DNA from: CAZAEL01 sp964484135
GTDB lineage: Bacteria; Elusimicrobiota; Elusimicrobia; FEN-1173
Length of the DNA: 35,190 nt
Direction of reading: 5' to 3'
Assembly (NCBI GenBank): GCA_964484135.1
Contig: CAZAEL010000026.1
Coordinates: forward strand, 1 to 35,190
Each line of letters opens with the position of its first letter. The stretch's first letter is position 1. Both the position numbers and the translations under genes were made by a program. The notes under the pieces were generated by a model that was not told where the DNA came from, made no database searches, and saw only the letters and a program-made list of their open reading frames with translations. This document shows positions 1 to 8,129 of this stretch, in pieces.

Positions 1-1
1 C

Positions 2-340
2 AGGACAATCGAAGATCGGTCCAAACCCCCGCACAATCCCCCCCGCTTCGATCTATTGGATAACGCTGACGCGCTGGTGCTTTTGTCGGCATTGCCCGAC
101 AAAAGCCCCGAGGCGTGGTTCCGGAACAGGCTTCAGGTGACCGGAAAAAACATCCAGAATCACGGCCCCCGTCCGGGATTGCCTCGTGTCGAGGATTACT
201 ATCATTACGTTGAAACGCAATATCCCCATCTCATGTCGAGTTTTATGAAAGGCATTGCCCCGTTCTCTCTTATTGAATCCATCCCCATTTGGCCGAATGT
301 CAGCCTCCACGTTTACAGGCGAAATCCAATCGCTGCCTGA
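2..340 (+). CDS. GT-C-type membrane protein, C-terminal fragment (5' end outside window)
   Basis: The reading frame is open from base 2 to the TGA at 338-340 and gives 112 residues without their N-terminus. The visible part is the soluble C-terminal tail. It reads FDLLDNADALVLLSALP near the start and ends PIWPNVSLHVYRRNPIAA. The same layout, with FSLFEKADWLLWVATP and PFWPDVSADIYKRRGS, occurs at the end of the 5591-7321 protein on the other strand, so the two are paralogous. By that homology the missing part should be a multi-pass GT39/ArnT-like membrane domain using polyprenyl-phosphate sugar, but this is inferred. A TTG at 56 is an internal codon, not a start. It is followed after about 30 bases by the promoter of the next gene, so it probably ends its own transcription unit. 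Confidence 0.75.
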   Translation, partial: RTIEDRSKPPHNPPRFDLLDNADALVLLSALPDKSPEAWFRNRLQVTGKNIQNHGPRPGLPRVEDYYHYVETQYPHLMSSFMKGIAPFSLIESIPIWPNVSLHVYRRNPIAA

Positions 341-369
341 TCCGCTCCCCTTCCCCGTTCAAGGATCGT

Positions 370-399
370 TTGAAAAAAACCGCCGTATGAGGGTATACT
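370..399 (+). promoter_or_regulatory. sigma70-type promoter for the radical SAM gene at 416
   Basis: TTGAAA at 370-375, an 18-base spacer and TATACT at 394-399 make a near-consensus vegetative promoter. The predicted start of transcription is near 406, which leaves only about 10 bases before the ATG at 416 and no room for a clear Shine-Dalgarno site. Confidence 0.6.
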
Positions 400-415
400 G
401 ATAAATGGATTCCCC

Positions 416-1951
416 ATGAAGGTCTGCCTGATCCGCCCACCCAACGTCGTCAGCCCCATCGCCTATACCGCGCTCCTGGTGCCTCCCCTCGGCTTGGCCT
501 ACGTGGCGGCGTTCCTTAAAGAGGCGGGCCATGACGTCGTTGTGATCGACGGCATCGGCGAAGCCCCCCTGCGGGCGGCGCCCCACCGGGAACGATGGCT
601 GCTGCAGGGACTGAGCTTCGATGAAATCCTGGAGCGTATTCCCCGCGACGCGGGCCTCATCGGCGTGTCCGGCATGTTCTCCTCGGACTGGGTCCATGTG
701 CGTTCCCTCATCAACCTGATCGGCGGCCGCTTTCCGGGCGTCCCTTTCATCGCGGGGGGCGAGCACTTTACGGGAGCGCCGGCCTTGAGCCTTCAACAGT
801 GTCCCTGCCTGACGGCCTGCGTCTTGGGCGAAGGGGAGGAGACCGCGCTTGAAGTCGTCCAATCCCTGGAAAGGCGTGAAAGCCTCGCAGAGGTCGCGGG
901 ACTGGCGTTGAATCAAGGAGGGGAGATGGTCCGGACCAGGCCGAGGGCACGCCTTCGCGCCCTGGATTCCCTCCCCCTGCCGGCATGGGACCTGATCCCG
1001 GTGGCGAATTACCTGGACAACCTCCTCAGCTACGGCGTCAACCGCGGCCGCAGCATGCCCATGCTGGCCTCCCGGGGATGCCCCTATCAATGCACATTTT
1101 GCTCCAATCCGGAGATGTGGGGGACCCAGTGGCTCGCGCGGGACCCCAAACGCGTGGCGGACGAAATTCAGATGTACATCGAGAAGTACGGCATCACCAA
1201 CGTGGATTTCTGCGACTTGACCGCGATCGTCCGGCGGGACTGGATCATGGCTTTCTGCAGGGAACTCATCGAACGCGACATCCGCATCACCTGGCAGCTG
1301 CCCAGCGGCACACGATCCGAAGCCATCGACCGCGAGGTTTCACGATGGCTCTATCGTTCCGGATGCCGCAACCTCAATTATGCCCCGGAAAGCGGCTCGA
1401 AGGATACGCTGCGCCGGATCAAAAAGGGAATCAGCCTTTCCAAGATGCGGGATTCCCTCAAAGGAGCCCTCAAAGCGGGCATCAACGTGAAGATCAACAT
1501 CATCATCGGCTTCCCGCAGGAGAACCACCGGGAGATATGGAAGACGTTCTGGTTCCTGGTCAAATTGAGCTGGATGGGCGCCCATGACGCGGCGATCGGC
1601 ATGTTCGCCCCCTACCCCGGATCGGAACTTTACGAAGAGCTCCTCCGGGAGGGAAAAATCGACCTCTCCGACGATTACTTCAACCATCTCGCGTACGTGG
1701 ATGTCAGCCGGGCCCGGTCCTTCTCCCGGCACCTCTCCGACTCTTGGTTGAGGTTCTACAACCTCCTCGGCTTCGCCATCTTCTATCTGACCAACTATCT
1801 TTTCCGGCCGTGGCGCCTCTGGCGCACCCTCCGAAACCTCGTCAAAAACCAGCATGAATCCCGGGGGGAAATGGTCCTCAGCGCCCTTCTCAAACGGATC
1901 AAATGGGCAGGCGGCGGAAAACCGGCCGCGGGCGGGCCGGCCCGCTATTAG
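416..1951 (+). CDS. B12-binding-domain radical SAM protein
   Basis: The 511-residue protein has a Rossmann-like cobalamin-binding domain at about 1-150 (MKVCLIRPP at the start, GLAYVAAFLKEAGHDVVVID after it, then the VLGEGEE motif near 136-142). A radical SAM domain follows, with the cluster-binding cysteines C222, C226 and C229 in SRGCPYQCTFCS. They should hold a 4Fe-4S cluster that cleaves S-adenosylmethionine. The domain order is that of the BchE/HpnJ/methyltransferase-like class, whose members modify lipids, tetrapyrroles or natural products; the substrate here cannot be read from sequence. The C-terminal part (about 435-480) is hydrophobic and basic and may touch the membrane. The classical DxHxxG cobalamin motif is not obvious. 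Neighbours are GT-C membrane glycosyltransferase-like genes, which suggests a role in glycolipid or polyprenyl metabolism. Its 3' end is overlapped by an antisense open frame. Confidence 0.88.
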   Translation: MKVCLIRPPNVVSPIAYTALLVPPLGLAYVAAFLKEAGHDVVVIDGIGEAPLRAAPHRERWLLQGLSFDEILERIPRDAGLIGVSGMFSSDWVHVRSLINLIGGRFPGVPFIAGGEHFTGAPALSLQQCPCLTACVLGEGEETALEVVQSLERRESLAEVAGLALNQGGEMVRTRPRARLRALDSLPLPAWDLIPVANYLDNLLSYGVNRGRSMPMLASRGCPYQCTFCSNPEMWGTQWLARDPKRVADEIQMYIEKYGITNVDFCDLTAIVRRDWIMAFCRELIERDIRITWQLPSGTRSEAIDREVSRWLYRSGCRNLNYAPESGSKDTLRRIKKGISLSKMRDSLKGALKAGINVKINIIIGFPQENHREIWKTFWFLVKLSWMGAHDAAIGMFAPYPGSELYEELLREGKIDLSDDYFNHLAYVDVSRARSFSRHLSDSWLRFYNLLGFAIFYLTNYLFRPWRLWRTLRNLVKNQHESRGEMVLSALLKRIKWAGGGKPAAGGPARY

Positions 1952-3634
1952 GCCCCTCTGGAAATCCTGGCCCCTTCGAAAACCCGTTTTCCACGCATCC
2001 TTCCGGCTTTTTGCCCAAACGGAATAGACCTGAAAGGACAACGCGCCGGAGGCGTTGAAAAACTCTTTTTCCAGACGAAGCTCTTTCCCTTTTGCGTCGC
2101 ACAGCTTCTTTATAACCACCGGGTAAAAGGGCAAAGTCGAGTATGCGTGGTGAATGTAATACACATTCGCCGGATCCCTCTCGTCCATCAGCTTGGCTCT
2201 GCTCGAAAGAGCCTCTTCAAACCGTTCGTCCGCCTGCGTCAAAAATTTATTGTCTTCGGGAACGGGCCCGACCCAACTGATTTTGTAACGCAGCCTTGGC
2301 ACGATGAATTTCAGATAGGTCACTGTTTCTTGGTCGAAACTATAGGCCATCCTGGGATTCTTGTTGTCCAACCACGCGGCCAAATCGTAGATGGCCCCCG
2401 AATATTCATGCCTCCCCCCCGTGTCCCTTAAAAGGGAAAGATATTTCCCCAACGACTGAATTTCCGCCGCCGCGACAAACACCATCAGCCCCCAAACAAA
2501 GGCGCGCGCCGCGAGCCGTTTCTCCGCGCGCCGCAGGAGCTCGGCCCATACGATCCCCATAATCAGCTGCGGCAACGGGTATAGCCAAAAAAAGGCGTCC
2601 GTGTTCGTTTTATACCCCGAACGATAAATCGGCGTCTGCAGCAGCATGCCGAAGAACAAAATGACCGCCCCCCAGGTTCCCTTGGGGCGAAGGACGAAAT
2701 ATCCCGCCATCGACAGCCAAAAAAACCACGGATAAAGGAAGTTCCCATGCTTTTCCGCGAATTGGAGCTCCATAAAACGAGAGCCGTCCAGCATCGAATG
2801 AAACAGATCGAGCACCGCCCAAAAATTCGCCGCATAATGCAGGATCCCATTGGGATTATCGGGGTCCAACAGCTCCCCTATTAAAAACCCGGGCGTCGAC
2901 TTCGCCATCCCCTGCATGAGGAAAAAAGCCCCGGCCAGGAATCCCCCCAGACCCCACGCCGCCATCTTTACGAGCTCCCCTCCGCTCCATCGCCGGACAA
3001 TTTCCCTTCCCATCACAATCCCCAACAACACCACCGCGTTCAGAAACCACACAAAATACAGACGGCTCCCCAGCCCCCACCCGAGCCAGAACGTCCCCAG
3101 CCCCAGGAAGACCGGCCGGCGGCTTTTCCACCACCACCCCAGGCACAAAAGAGCCGCCATCCCGTACGTTATGGATTCGCTTTCGAACCGATGCCCGATT
3201 TTGATCCCCATGAGCCACGGGGGATGAATGACAAGCAGAAAAAGAGCCGCCATCGCCGCCGTCCGGCCAAAATAGTCCCTGGCGAACAGATAGACGAACA
3301 AAAGAGCCAACAATCCGAAAAACACCGGAAAGAATCGCGCCAGGGTCCAGTTGGGTCCGAAAAAATAGACGAACGGCGCCAAAAAATGCGCCGTCATGGT
3401 CCCATGATAGAGGTTGACGGCCAGATCCCCCTCCCGCAACATTGTCCACAATGATTTTTGTCCCATGATCTCCGCGATTTTCAGGGCCTTAATCTCAACG
3501 ACGCCGTCGTACGGAAACCCGGGATCATGGAGGCGGTGCGCGGACAAAGCAAGGAACAGGGTCAAAAGAAAGGCGACCAGGATGGGCTCAACATGGCGAC
3601 CCAATAATGATTTTGCAAAAGAGGCCCGATCCAT
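1340..3634 (-). CDS. GT-C (GT39/ArnT-like) multi-pass membrane protein with an abnormal 3' extension
   Basis: From the ATG at 3634 the frame gives 764 residues. About the first 545 form the real protein: a first membrane helix, then a loop with acidic residues (PGFPYDGVVEIKALK) as in ArnT/PMT enzymes, the block YHGTMTAHFLAPFVYFFGP shared with the next gene upstream, about ten membrane helices and a soluble tail ending near VYSVWAKS. The likely role is transfer of a sugar from polyprenyl phosphate at the outer face of the inner membrane (family inference). Beyond about base 1950 the frame lies antisense to the radical SAM gene and encodes Arg/Pro/Gly-rich sequence with no membrane or domain character, so it is probably not translated as such. 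A tandem TAA TAG sits one frame away at 1945-1950. An in-frame TTG at 3721 is possible but adds non-conserved sequence. No good ribosome-binding site is visible. Confidence 0.7.
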   Translation of the reverse strand: MDRASFAKSLLGRHVEPILVAFLLTLFLALSAHRLHDPGFPYDGVVEIKALKIAEIMGQKSLWTMLREGDLAVNLYHGTMTAHFLAPFVYFFGPNWTLARFFPVFFGLLALLFVYLFARDYFGRTAAMAALFLLVIHPPWLMGIKIGHRFESESITYGMAALLCLGWWWKSRRPVFLGLGTFWLGWGLGSRLYFVWFLNAVVLLGIVMGREIVRRWSGGELVKMAAWGLGGFLAGAFFLMQGMAKSTPGFLIGELLDPDNPNGILHYAANFWAVLDLFHSMLDGSRFMELQFAEKHGNFLYPWFFWLSMAGYFVLRPKGTWGAVILFFGMLLQTPIYRSGYKTNTDAFFWLYPLPQLIMGIVWAELLRRAEKRLAARAFVWGLMVFVAAAEIQSLGKYLSLLRDTGGRHEYSGAIYDLAAWLDNKNPRMAYSFDQETVTYLKFIVPRLRYKISWVGPVPEDNKFLTQADERFEEALSSRAKLMDERDPANVYYIHHAYSTLPFYPVVIKKLCDAKGKELRLEKEFFNASGALSFQVYSVWAKSRKDAWKTGFRRGQDFQRGLIAGRPARGRFSAACPFDPFEKGAEDHFPPGFMLVFDEVSEGAPEAPRPEKIVGQIEDGEAEEVVEPQPRVGEVPGEGPGPADIHVREMVEVIVGEVDFSLPEELFVKFRSGVGGEHADRRVMGAHPAQFDQEPERLPYLPVVLLREADDDVDLHVDARFEGSFEGIPHLGKADSLFDPAQRILRAAFRGIIEVAASGTIEPS

Positions 3635-3801
3635 AAGCACCAGGGAGGAAGCCCTATCCGGGCAAAAACATGCCCGACCCCGAAAATCCGCCCAGGGAAG
3701 CGGCATGCCCGTTGAGGTCAATTTCGACTGTCAAAAAGCCTACGGGGGTCATTTTGATCCGCCGGAATTCTCCGACAGGGAACCAAAATCGCGCACGTGC
3801 C

Positions 3802-5469
3802 TCAAAGTCCGTCCCCATAAGCATAGAAGACGGATAAATATTTGTCAGACACCGCATATCTGGGATGCCGGGCATAAAATTCCGTAAGCCCTCGCACCCC
3901 CGTTTCCAATTTACAAATATCGATCATAGGCGCGCCGTCCGCATTATAAAAACGTCTTACGATCCTTCCGGGGCCTTCGAATTCTTTTATGTCAAAGCAA
4001 AGATCGTATTGGAAGACATGCGGGGCGCTCTCCGGCGGATGCACAATCAAATACACAGGCCTATCGGCCAATTCAACGGGCAGATTGTCACGAAAGCCAA
4101 CCCGTTCAAATGCGAAGTTCTTTCCCATCAGGTACTTCAATAAAACAGCCGTGTCGAAATCAATGACGATGGGCCCGCGGAGGGGATGGGCCATAAGCCA
4201 ATCTTTTAAATCGTACAGGGCGTTCGTGTAGTAAGGAGACGCGCCTTTCATGGCCCTCAGGTTGGCCTGAAGCAACGGAGGATCCCCCAGCCTGACAAAG
4301 ACCAGGGCCGCCAGGACGATGGCCAACCTGGACCTGGGATCGAACTTTCGGAACAAAACATCGGCCGCCGTAACACCCGCCAGAACGATCATGATCGCCA
4401 CCAGCGGGATCAGCGGAAAAAGGTGATTTTCTCTCGGCCAGCTCAGGGTAAACGGACTGAACAGGAAGAGCAGGAACGGATAGAGCAGAAACAGGCTCTT
4501 TTGCGGCGAACGCAACACACGAACACGAAAAACGATCAAAAGAATCAGCCATAAGACGCTGCAGCCGACGACAATTTTCCAGAATCTTTCCTCCGTTTTC
4601 GACCGCTCCACATTTCCCGGAAAAGCTTCGGCCAGGAATTCGTCGTGGCTCCAAACGTCGAAAAACTGGGCGAGTCGTTGCGCGAGGTTTTTGCCATAAT
4701 CCAAGTTGTCATAATGTCCTGTGTTCGGAAAATGCTCCAGGACAGACGATATGAACAGTTTTGTGTGCACTGCGACATACAAAGTCAAAGGGAATGCGCC
4801 GGCCAGGAAAAGCGCCGCGCAAAGGAACAGGCTTCGCGCGGGAGCCCTCAGACGCGACAAAAACAGGCGTGGAAAAAGCAACGGGAAGGCGCTCCAGATG
4901 GAAATCATCGAGAACAGGAACCAACTCCGGCAGCTGACCGCGCACCCCTGGAAAAAGGCGGCGGAATACAACCATCGTTTCTTTTCCGAAGAGGAGAAAA
5001 GGACAAGACCAAGGAGAACAAGCGACTGAAAAAACATCGGGATGACGCCATGATACGTCCCGAACCTTGCCCCCGTGACATACGCGGGAAAAGTCGACAG
5101 AAAAAAGGCGGACCCCCAGGCGATCCGTTTGTCCTGAAAAAATATCCGACAAGTCCGATAAATCACCACAAGGGTTAAGGCGCCGAAGAGGACCGAGCAC
5201 AAACGCAGGGCATACGGCGTGGGGCCCAAAAAGCGCACGAACGGGAACAAGACATAGCATTCCATGGCCCCATGATAATCCACCATGCCCAAGGGCAGGT
5301 TCAACGCCCCGATTTTCAATGAGAGATGCCGGAATTCTCCGAAGAGAAACATGACCGGAATGACCTCATCTATCGGCAGGCCTGGCAAAGAAAGCCTCGG
5401 GAGGGTCGCAAAAAAATAGGGGGCCAAGAAAGAAGCATAAAAACAAAACGGCAAAACACGGGCTTTCAC
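3802..5469 (-). CDS. GT-C (GT39/ArnT-like) multi-pass membrane protein
   Basis: The 555-residue protein has about ten hydrophobic helices. The first periplasmic loop carries acidic residues (LPGLPIDEVIPVM), the position of the catalytic Asp in GT39/GT83 enzymes, followed by DYHGAMECYVLFPFVRFLGP, which matches the neighbouring gene at 1340-3634. A soluble domain of about 150 residues ends the protein. Its family transfers sugars from polyprenyl-phosphate carriers in the inner membrane; donor and acceptor are unknown. I chose the GTG at 5469 because GGAG stands seven bases upstream; the frame stays open to a TTG at 5535, which would add 22 residues. It lies 121 bases downstream of the stop of the 5591-7321 gene and 167 bases upstream of the next, all on one strand. 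The last 35 residues extend beyond the homologous region of its paralogue. Confidence 0.78.
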   Translation of the reverse strand: MKARVLPFCFYASFLAPYFFATLPRLSLPGLPIDEVIPVMFLFGEFRHLSLKIGALNLPLGMVDYHGAMECYVLFPFVRFLGPTPYALRLCSVLFGALTLVVIYRTCRIFFQDKRIAWGSAFFLSTFPAYVTGARFGTYHGVIPMFFQSLVLLGLVLFSSSEKKRWLYSAAFFQGCAVSCRSWFLFSMISIWSAFPLLFPRLFLSRLRAPARSLFLCAALFLAGAFPLTLYVAVHTKLFISSVLEHFPNTGHYDNLDYGKNLAQRLAQFFDVWSHDEFLAEAFPGNVERSKTEERFWKIVVGCSVLWLILLIVFRVRVLRSPQKSLFLLYPFLLFLFSPFTLSWPRENHLFPLIPLVAIMIVLAGVTAADVLFRKFDPRSRLAIVLAALVFVRLGDPPLLQANLRAMKGASPYYTNALYDLKDWLMAHPLRGPIVIDFDTAVLLKYLMGKNFAFERVGFRDNLPVELADRPVYLIVHPPESAPHVFQYDLCFDIKEFEGPGRIVRRFYNADGAPMIDICKLETGVRGLTEFYARHPRYAVSDKYLSVFYAYGDGL

Positions 5470-5590
5470 AATCGGCTCCGAGACAAAACGCCCCCCCGCC
5501 CCTTTGAGGCGCGAGAAAACCGCGCGAACACACAAACCGATCAGAAAGACCCCCGCCCATAAAATTCACGATTCAACGACCGCCCTTCGC

Positions 5591-7321
5591 TCACGACCCG
5601 CGCCTCTTGTAAATATCGGCGGAGACATCCGGCCAGAAAGGGATGGCAGCGGCCGGCACGAACGAAGAAAGACCCTCTCTGAATTTTGCCCGCAATTTCT
5701 GGTAATCGCGCGAAATGAATTCGTAATAACCCTCGGCGGTGACGCCATAAGGCTGAGGCTGGGCCGTGTGGCGCCGGAGGACTTCTCCCTCCGTCTGCAT
5801 GGCGTCCCACAGCCATGATTCGGGCTCTTTGAGAGAAGGCGTCGCCACCCACAGGAGCCAGTCCGCCTTCTCGAACAGGCTGAAATCCAGATTGTAGACG
5901 TCGGCGGACGCGTTGAGCTGGCCGAAAGGAATTTGATGGAACCACAAAGCGTTCACCCAGGCCGGCTCCACCCACGGGCTGTCGTGGTGTAAGAGGGCGA
6001 TCACCAGGCCATCGCCGCAGAGATTTTTCAGCCTTTCCAGCTTCCGCATGATCTCCGGGTCCTTCCCCGGCGGATGACAGATCCCGTCCGACGGCCGGTA
6101 ATAAAGGAGCGCCCGTCCCTCCATGCGGGCCCAGGCGATCTCATGCAGCCTCAGCCGCGTCCCAAAAGAAAAGTCGTAGAACTGCGGGAGCCCGACCGCC
6201 AGGATGCACAGGAGCGCGGCTCCAAGCGCCTTCCGGCTTCTTCCCGCCAGCCGCAGCACGCCGTGGGCCGACATCACCGCCATGGGCGCCGTGAAGTGGA
6301 TCAGGTAGAAGGGGTTGCGTTCATGTCTCATGAACGTAACGGCCGTCCATGGCACAAAAATCCAGAGGAGAAACGACCACTTGAGATGGCTCTCCACGCC
6401 CCTCCAAAAGAGGACGCAACAAACGAGCCACAACATGAAAAAGGGCAAGGCCAAGTGATAGACGATGCCGCTGAAAACCGTGGCCTCAAGATTCACCACG
6501 GCGTTCCAAGGCTCCAGGGCGGGGCTCACAAGAGGCCTTGCGATGTAACCGCGCAAAAGAACCGGATTGATATATTTTGGACCCATCATCGCCAAGGCCG
6601 CGACCGCAGAAAGCGCCAGGTTCACGCCCTGCGCGCCCGAGAGAGCTTTCCGGCGTCGCCAAAAGCCGACGGCGGCCACAAGCATCGGTCCGAACATATA
6701 CGCAAAGAAAACGTATTTGATCAGCATCCCCCACCCGAACGCCACCCCGAACCAGATCGAATACGCGCGGTTTCGGAACCCGTCCGCCTTCAGCAGGCTC
6801 CACACCGCGAACACCGACACGCACATCACGGCGAATTCCTCGCTGTAATGCCGCGACATCCCGTACACGCTCGGATACAGGCCGAACAGCGTCGCCGCCA
6901 ATAACCCGCCCCTCCTGTCTGAAACCATCTCGCCCAGCTTATACACGAACACGACCGCCACCGCCAAATAGGGCAGGTTGTTCATCAAAACGATGAACTG
7001 CTGCGACCGGTCCACCAAGGACAATATCCCCGCCGTGAAGGCATACACGTCCGCGTTCTCGGTTTGAAATATCCATTTCACGGCGCCCAGAAGGCTCCCG
7101 GCCTTCAGAAAGGCGTGGAAATGGATGACCGGCTCAAAGTAGCCCGCATACCAGGGGTAGGTGGGAAAGGGCCAGTGGGCCCGCAGCCAGAAGTGGTTGT
7201 GGATTCCCAGAAAGGCGATCAGGGCGGCAAGGAACGCGCAGACCCCTTTCCTCCCGGGAGCGTTTTGTTCCGACGGGTGAGAAATTTTCAGTCCGGGGAG
7301 AAGGCTTCCGTCACTGTCCAT
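5591..7321 (-). CDS. GT-C-type multi-pass membrane protein (glycosyltransferase-like)
   Basis: The 576-residue protein has a short cytoplasmic N-terminus, about ten membrane helices and a soluble C-terminal domain of about 180 residues. The helices alternate with short loops, as in GT39/PMT-type proteins. The tail motif PFWPDVSADIYKRR matches the truncated gene at the start of the window, so these two form one subfamily, distinct from the pair at 1340-3634 and 3802-5469. The ATG at 7321 is preferred to a TTG six codons upstream; neither has a convincing ribosome-binding site. It follows the peroxiredoxin-like gene after 106 bases on the same strand and precedes two more GT-C genes. Activity on a polyprenyl-linked sugar is a family-level inference; the typical Asp-Glu loop motif is less clear here, so O-antigen ligase-like or other membrane functions cannot be excluded. 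Confidence 0.75.
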   Translation of the reverse strand: MDSDGSLLPGLKISHPSEQNAPGRKGVCAFLAALIAFLGIHNHFWLRAHWPFPTYPWYAGYFEPVIHFHAFLKAGSLLGAVKWIFQTENADVYAFTAGILSLVDRSQQFIVLMNNLPYLAVAVVFVYKLGEMVSDRRGGLLAATLFGLYPSVYGMSRHYSEEFAVMCVSVFAVWSLLKADGFRNRAYSIWFGVAFGWGMLIKYVFFAYMFGPMLVAAVGFWRRRKALSGAQGVNLALSAVAALAMMGPKYINPVLLRGYIARPLVSPALEPWNAVVNLEATVFSGIVYHLALPFFMLWLVCCVLFWRGVESHLKWSFLLWIFVPWTAVTFMRHERNPFYLIHFTAPMAVMSAHGVLRLAGRSRKALGAALLCILAVGLPQFYDFSFGTRLRLHEIAWARMEGRALLYYRPSDGICHPPGKDPEIMRKLERLKNLCGDGLVIALLHHDSPWVEPAWVNALWFHQIPFGQLNASADVYNLDFSLFEKADWLLWVATPSLKEPESWLWDAMQTEGEVLRRHTAQPQPYGVTAEGYYEFISRDYQKLRAKFREGLSSFVPAAAIPFWPDVSADIYKRRGS

Positions 7322-7427
7322 CGAACGGTTTTTCGACAAAGCCCCCCTGGACGGCGCGAAAACGCGGTTTCTTCGGAAAAGTTCCCGGCTCCGTCACCGC
7401 CCGCCCCTCCGAGGACGGACCGTCGTC

Positions 7428-8015
7428 CTATCTTCCCAAAAAATAGGCCGGCTCATTCCCGCGCTTCCACTTGATGTTGCACCCCGCGCTGGGCCGCTGT
7501 TCCGCGGGAGGGGGCTTGCCCGCCAGGACCGCGTCCGCCGCGGCCCGCAGGTCCTTTCCGGTCACGGGCTTGCCGTTGCCGGGCCGGCTGTCGTCCATCT
7601 GCCCCCGGTAGAACAGCCGCCGGTCCTTGTCGAACAGGAAAAAATCCGGGGTGCAGGAGGCGGTGTACGCCTTGGCCACCGCCTGCGTTTCATCGTAACA
7701 GAAGGGAAAGCCGTATCCCTCCTCCCGCGCGAACGCCTTGAGGCTCTCGGGCGCGTCCTCCGGATGGTTTTCGGCGTCGTTGGCGCTGATGGCCACGATG
7801 CCCAGATTCTTGGGCGCGTAATCCGCGGCGAAGCGGGCCAGCCCTTCCTTGACGTGCTGGACATAGGGGCAATGGCGGCACAGAAACATGACCAGGAGCG
7901 CGGGCCGGCCCGCGAAATCCGCCGGAGAAACGGTCTTTCCGGACGTCACGTCCGGCAGGCGGAAGTCCGGCGCCGGCGTTCCCAGCTTCAACATGGTGGA
8001 TTGGGTCAAAACCAT
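7428..8015 (-). CDS. thioredoxin-fold redoxin (PRX-like1/AhpC-TSA family)
   Basis: The 195-residue cytoplasmic protein has a full AhpC/TSA thioredoxin fold: LGTPAPDFRLPDV near residue 11, the active-site segment FLCRHCPYVQHV with C46 and C49 in a CxxC arrangement, ISANDAENHPEDAPE in the middle, and the cis-proline region CTPDFFLFDK. The HCPYV signature is that of the PRX-like1 subgroup. Family members reduce peroxides or protein disulfides; the exact substrate is not known. The ATG at 8015 is preceded by GGGAGGG at a proper distance, which decides it against an ATG 15 codons upstream. It is transcribed divergently from mrp, with an extended -10 promoter at 8075-8083, and is followed by the GT-C genes on the same strand. 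Confidence 0.88.
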   Translation of the reverse strand: MVLTQSTMLKLGTPAPDFRLPDVTSGKTVSPADFAGRPALLVMFLCRHCPYVQHVKEGLARFAADYAPKNLGIVAISANDAENHPEDAPESLKAFAREEGYGFPFCYDETQAVAKAYTASCTPDFFLFDKDRRLFYRGQMDDSRPGNGKPVTGKDLRAAADAVLAGKPPPAEQRPSAGCNIKWKRGNEPAYFLGR

Positions 8016-8074
8016 AGGCGTTCCCTCCCCTTGCGGTTCCGGTTGGAACAAATGGCGCATCGCATTGTTGTTTT

Positions 8075-8083
8075 ATCATAGCA
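8075..8083 (-). promoter_or_regulatory. extended -10 promoter for the redoxin gene
   Basis: Read on the minus strand, TGCTATGAT forms an extended -10 element (TG, one base, TATGAT). The -35 region (TTTTGT) is poor, which is typical of this class. Transcription would start near 8068, leaving a leader of about 53 bases with the ribosome-binding site before the ATG at 8015. Confidence 0.45.
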
Positions 8084-8094
8084 GACGCGCTCCA

Positions 8095-8123
8095 GGGACA
8101 AAAGAGGAAGGGAATGGTAAAAT
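8095..8123 (+). promoter_or_regulatory. promoter for mrp, leaderless geometry
   Basis: GGGACA at 8095-8100, 17 bases, and TAAAAT at 8118-8123. With standard spacing the first transcribed base is 8130, exactly the A of the mrp start codon. The -35 box matches only the GACA half of the consensus. Confidence 0.4.
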
Positions 8124-8129
8124 AGCCCC

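Noticed and set aside
3654..3875. 73-residue minus-strand frame between two GT-C genes
   Set aside because: The central part looks protein-like, but its start lies inside the end of the upstream gene, it matches no known family and has no ribosome-binding site. It may be a remnant of a longer C-terminus in another frame.
7412..7429. Hairpin AGGACG-N6-CGTCCT at the end of the redoxin gene
   Set aside because: No T-run follows on either strand, so it does not qualify as an intrinsic terminator.
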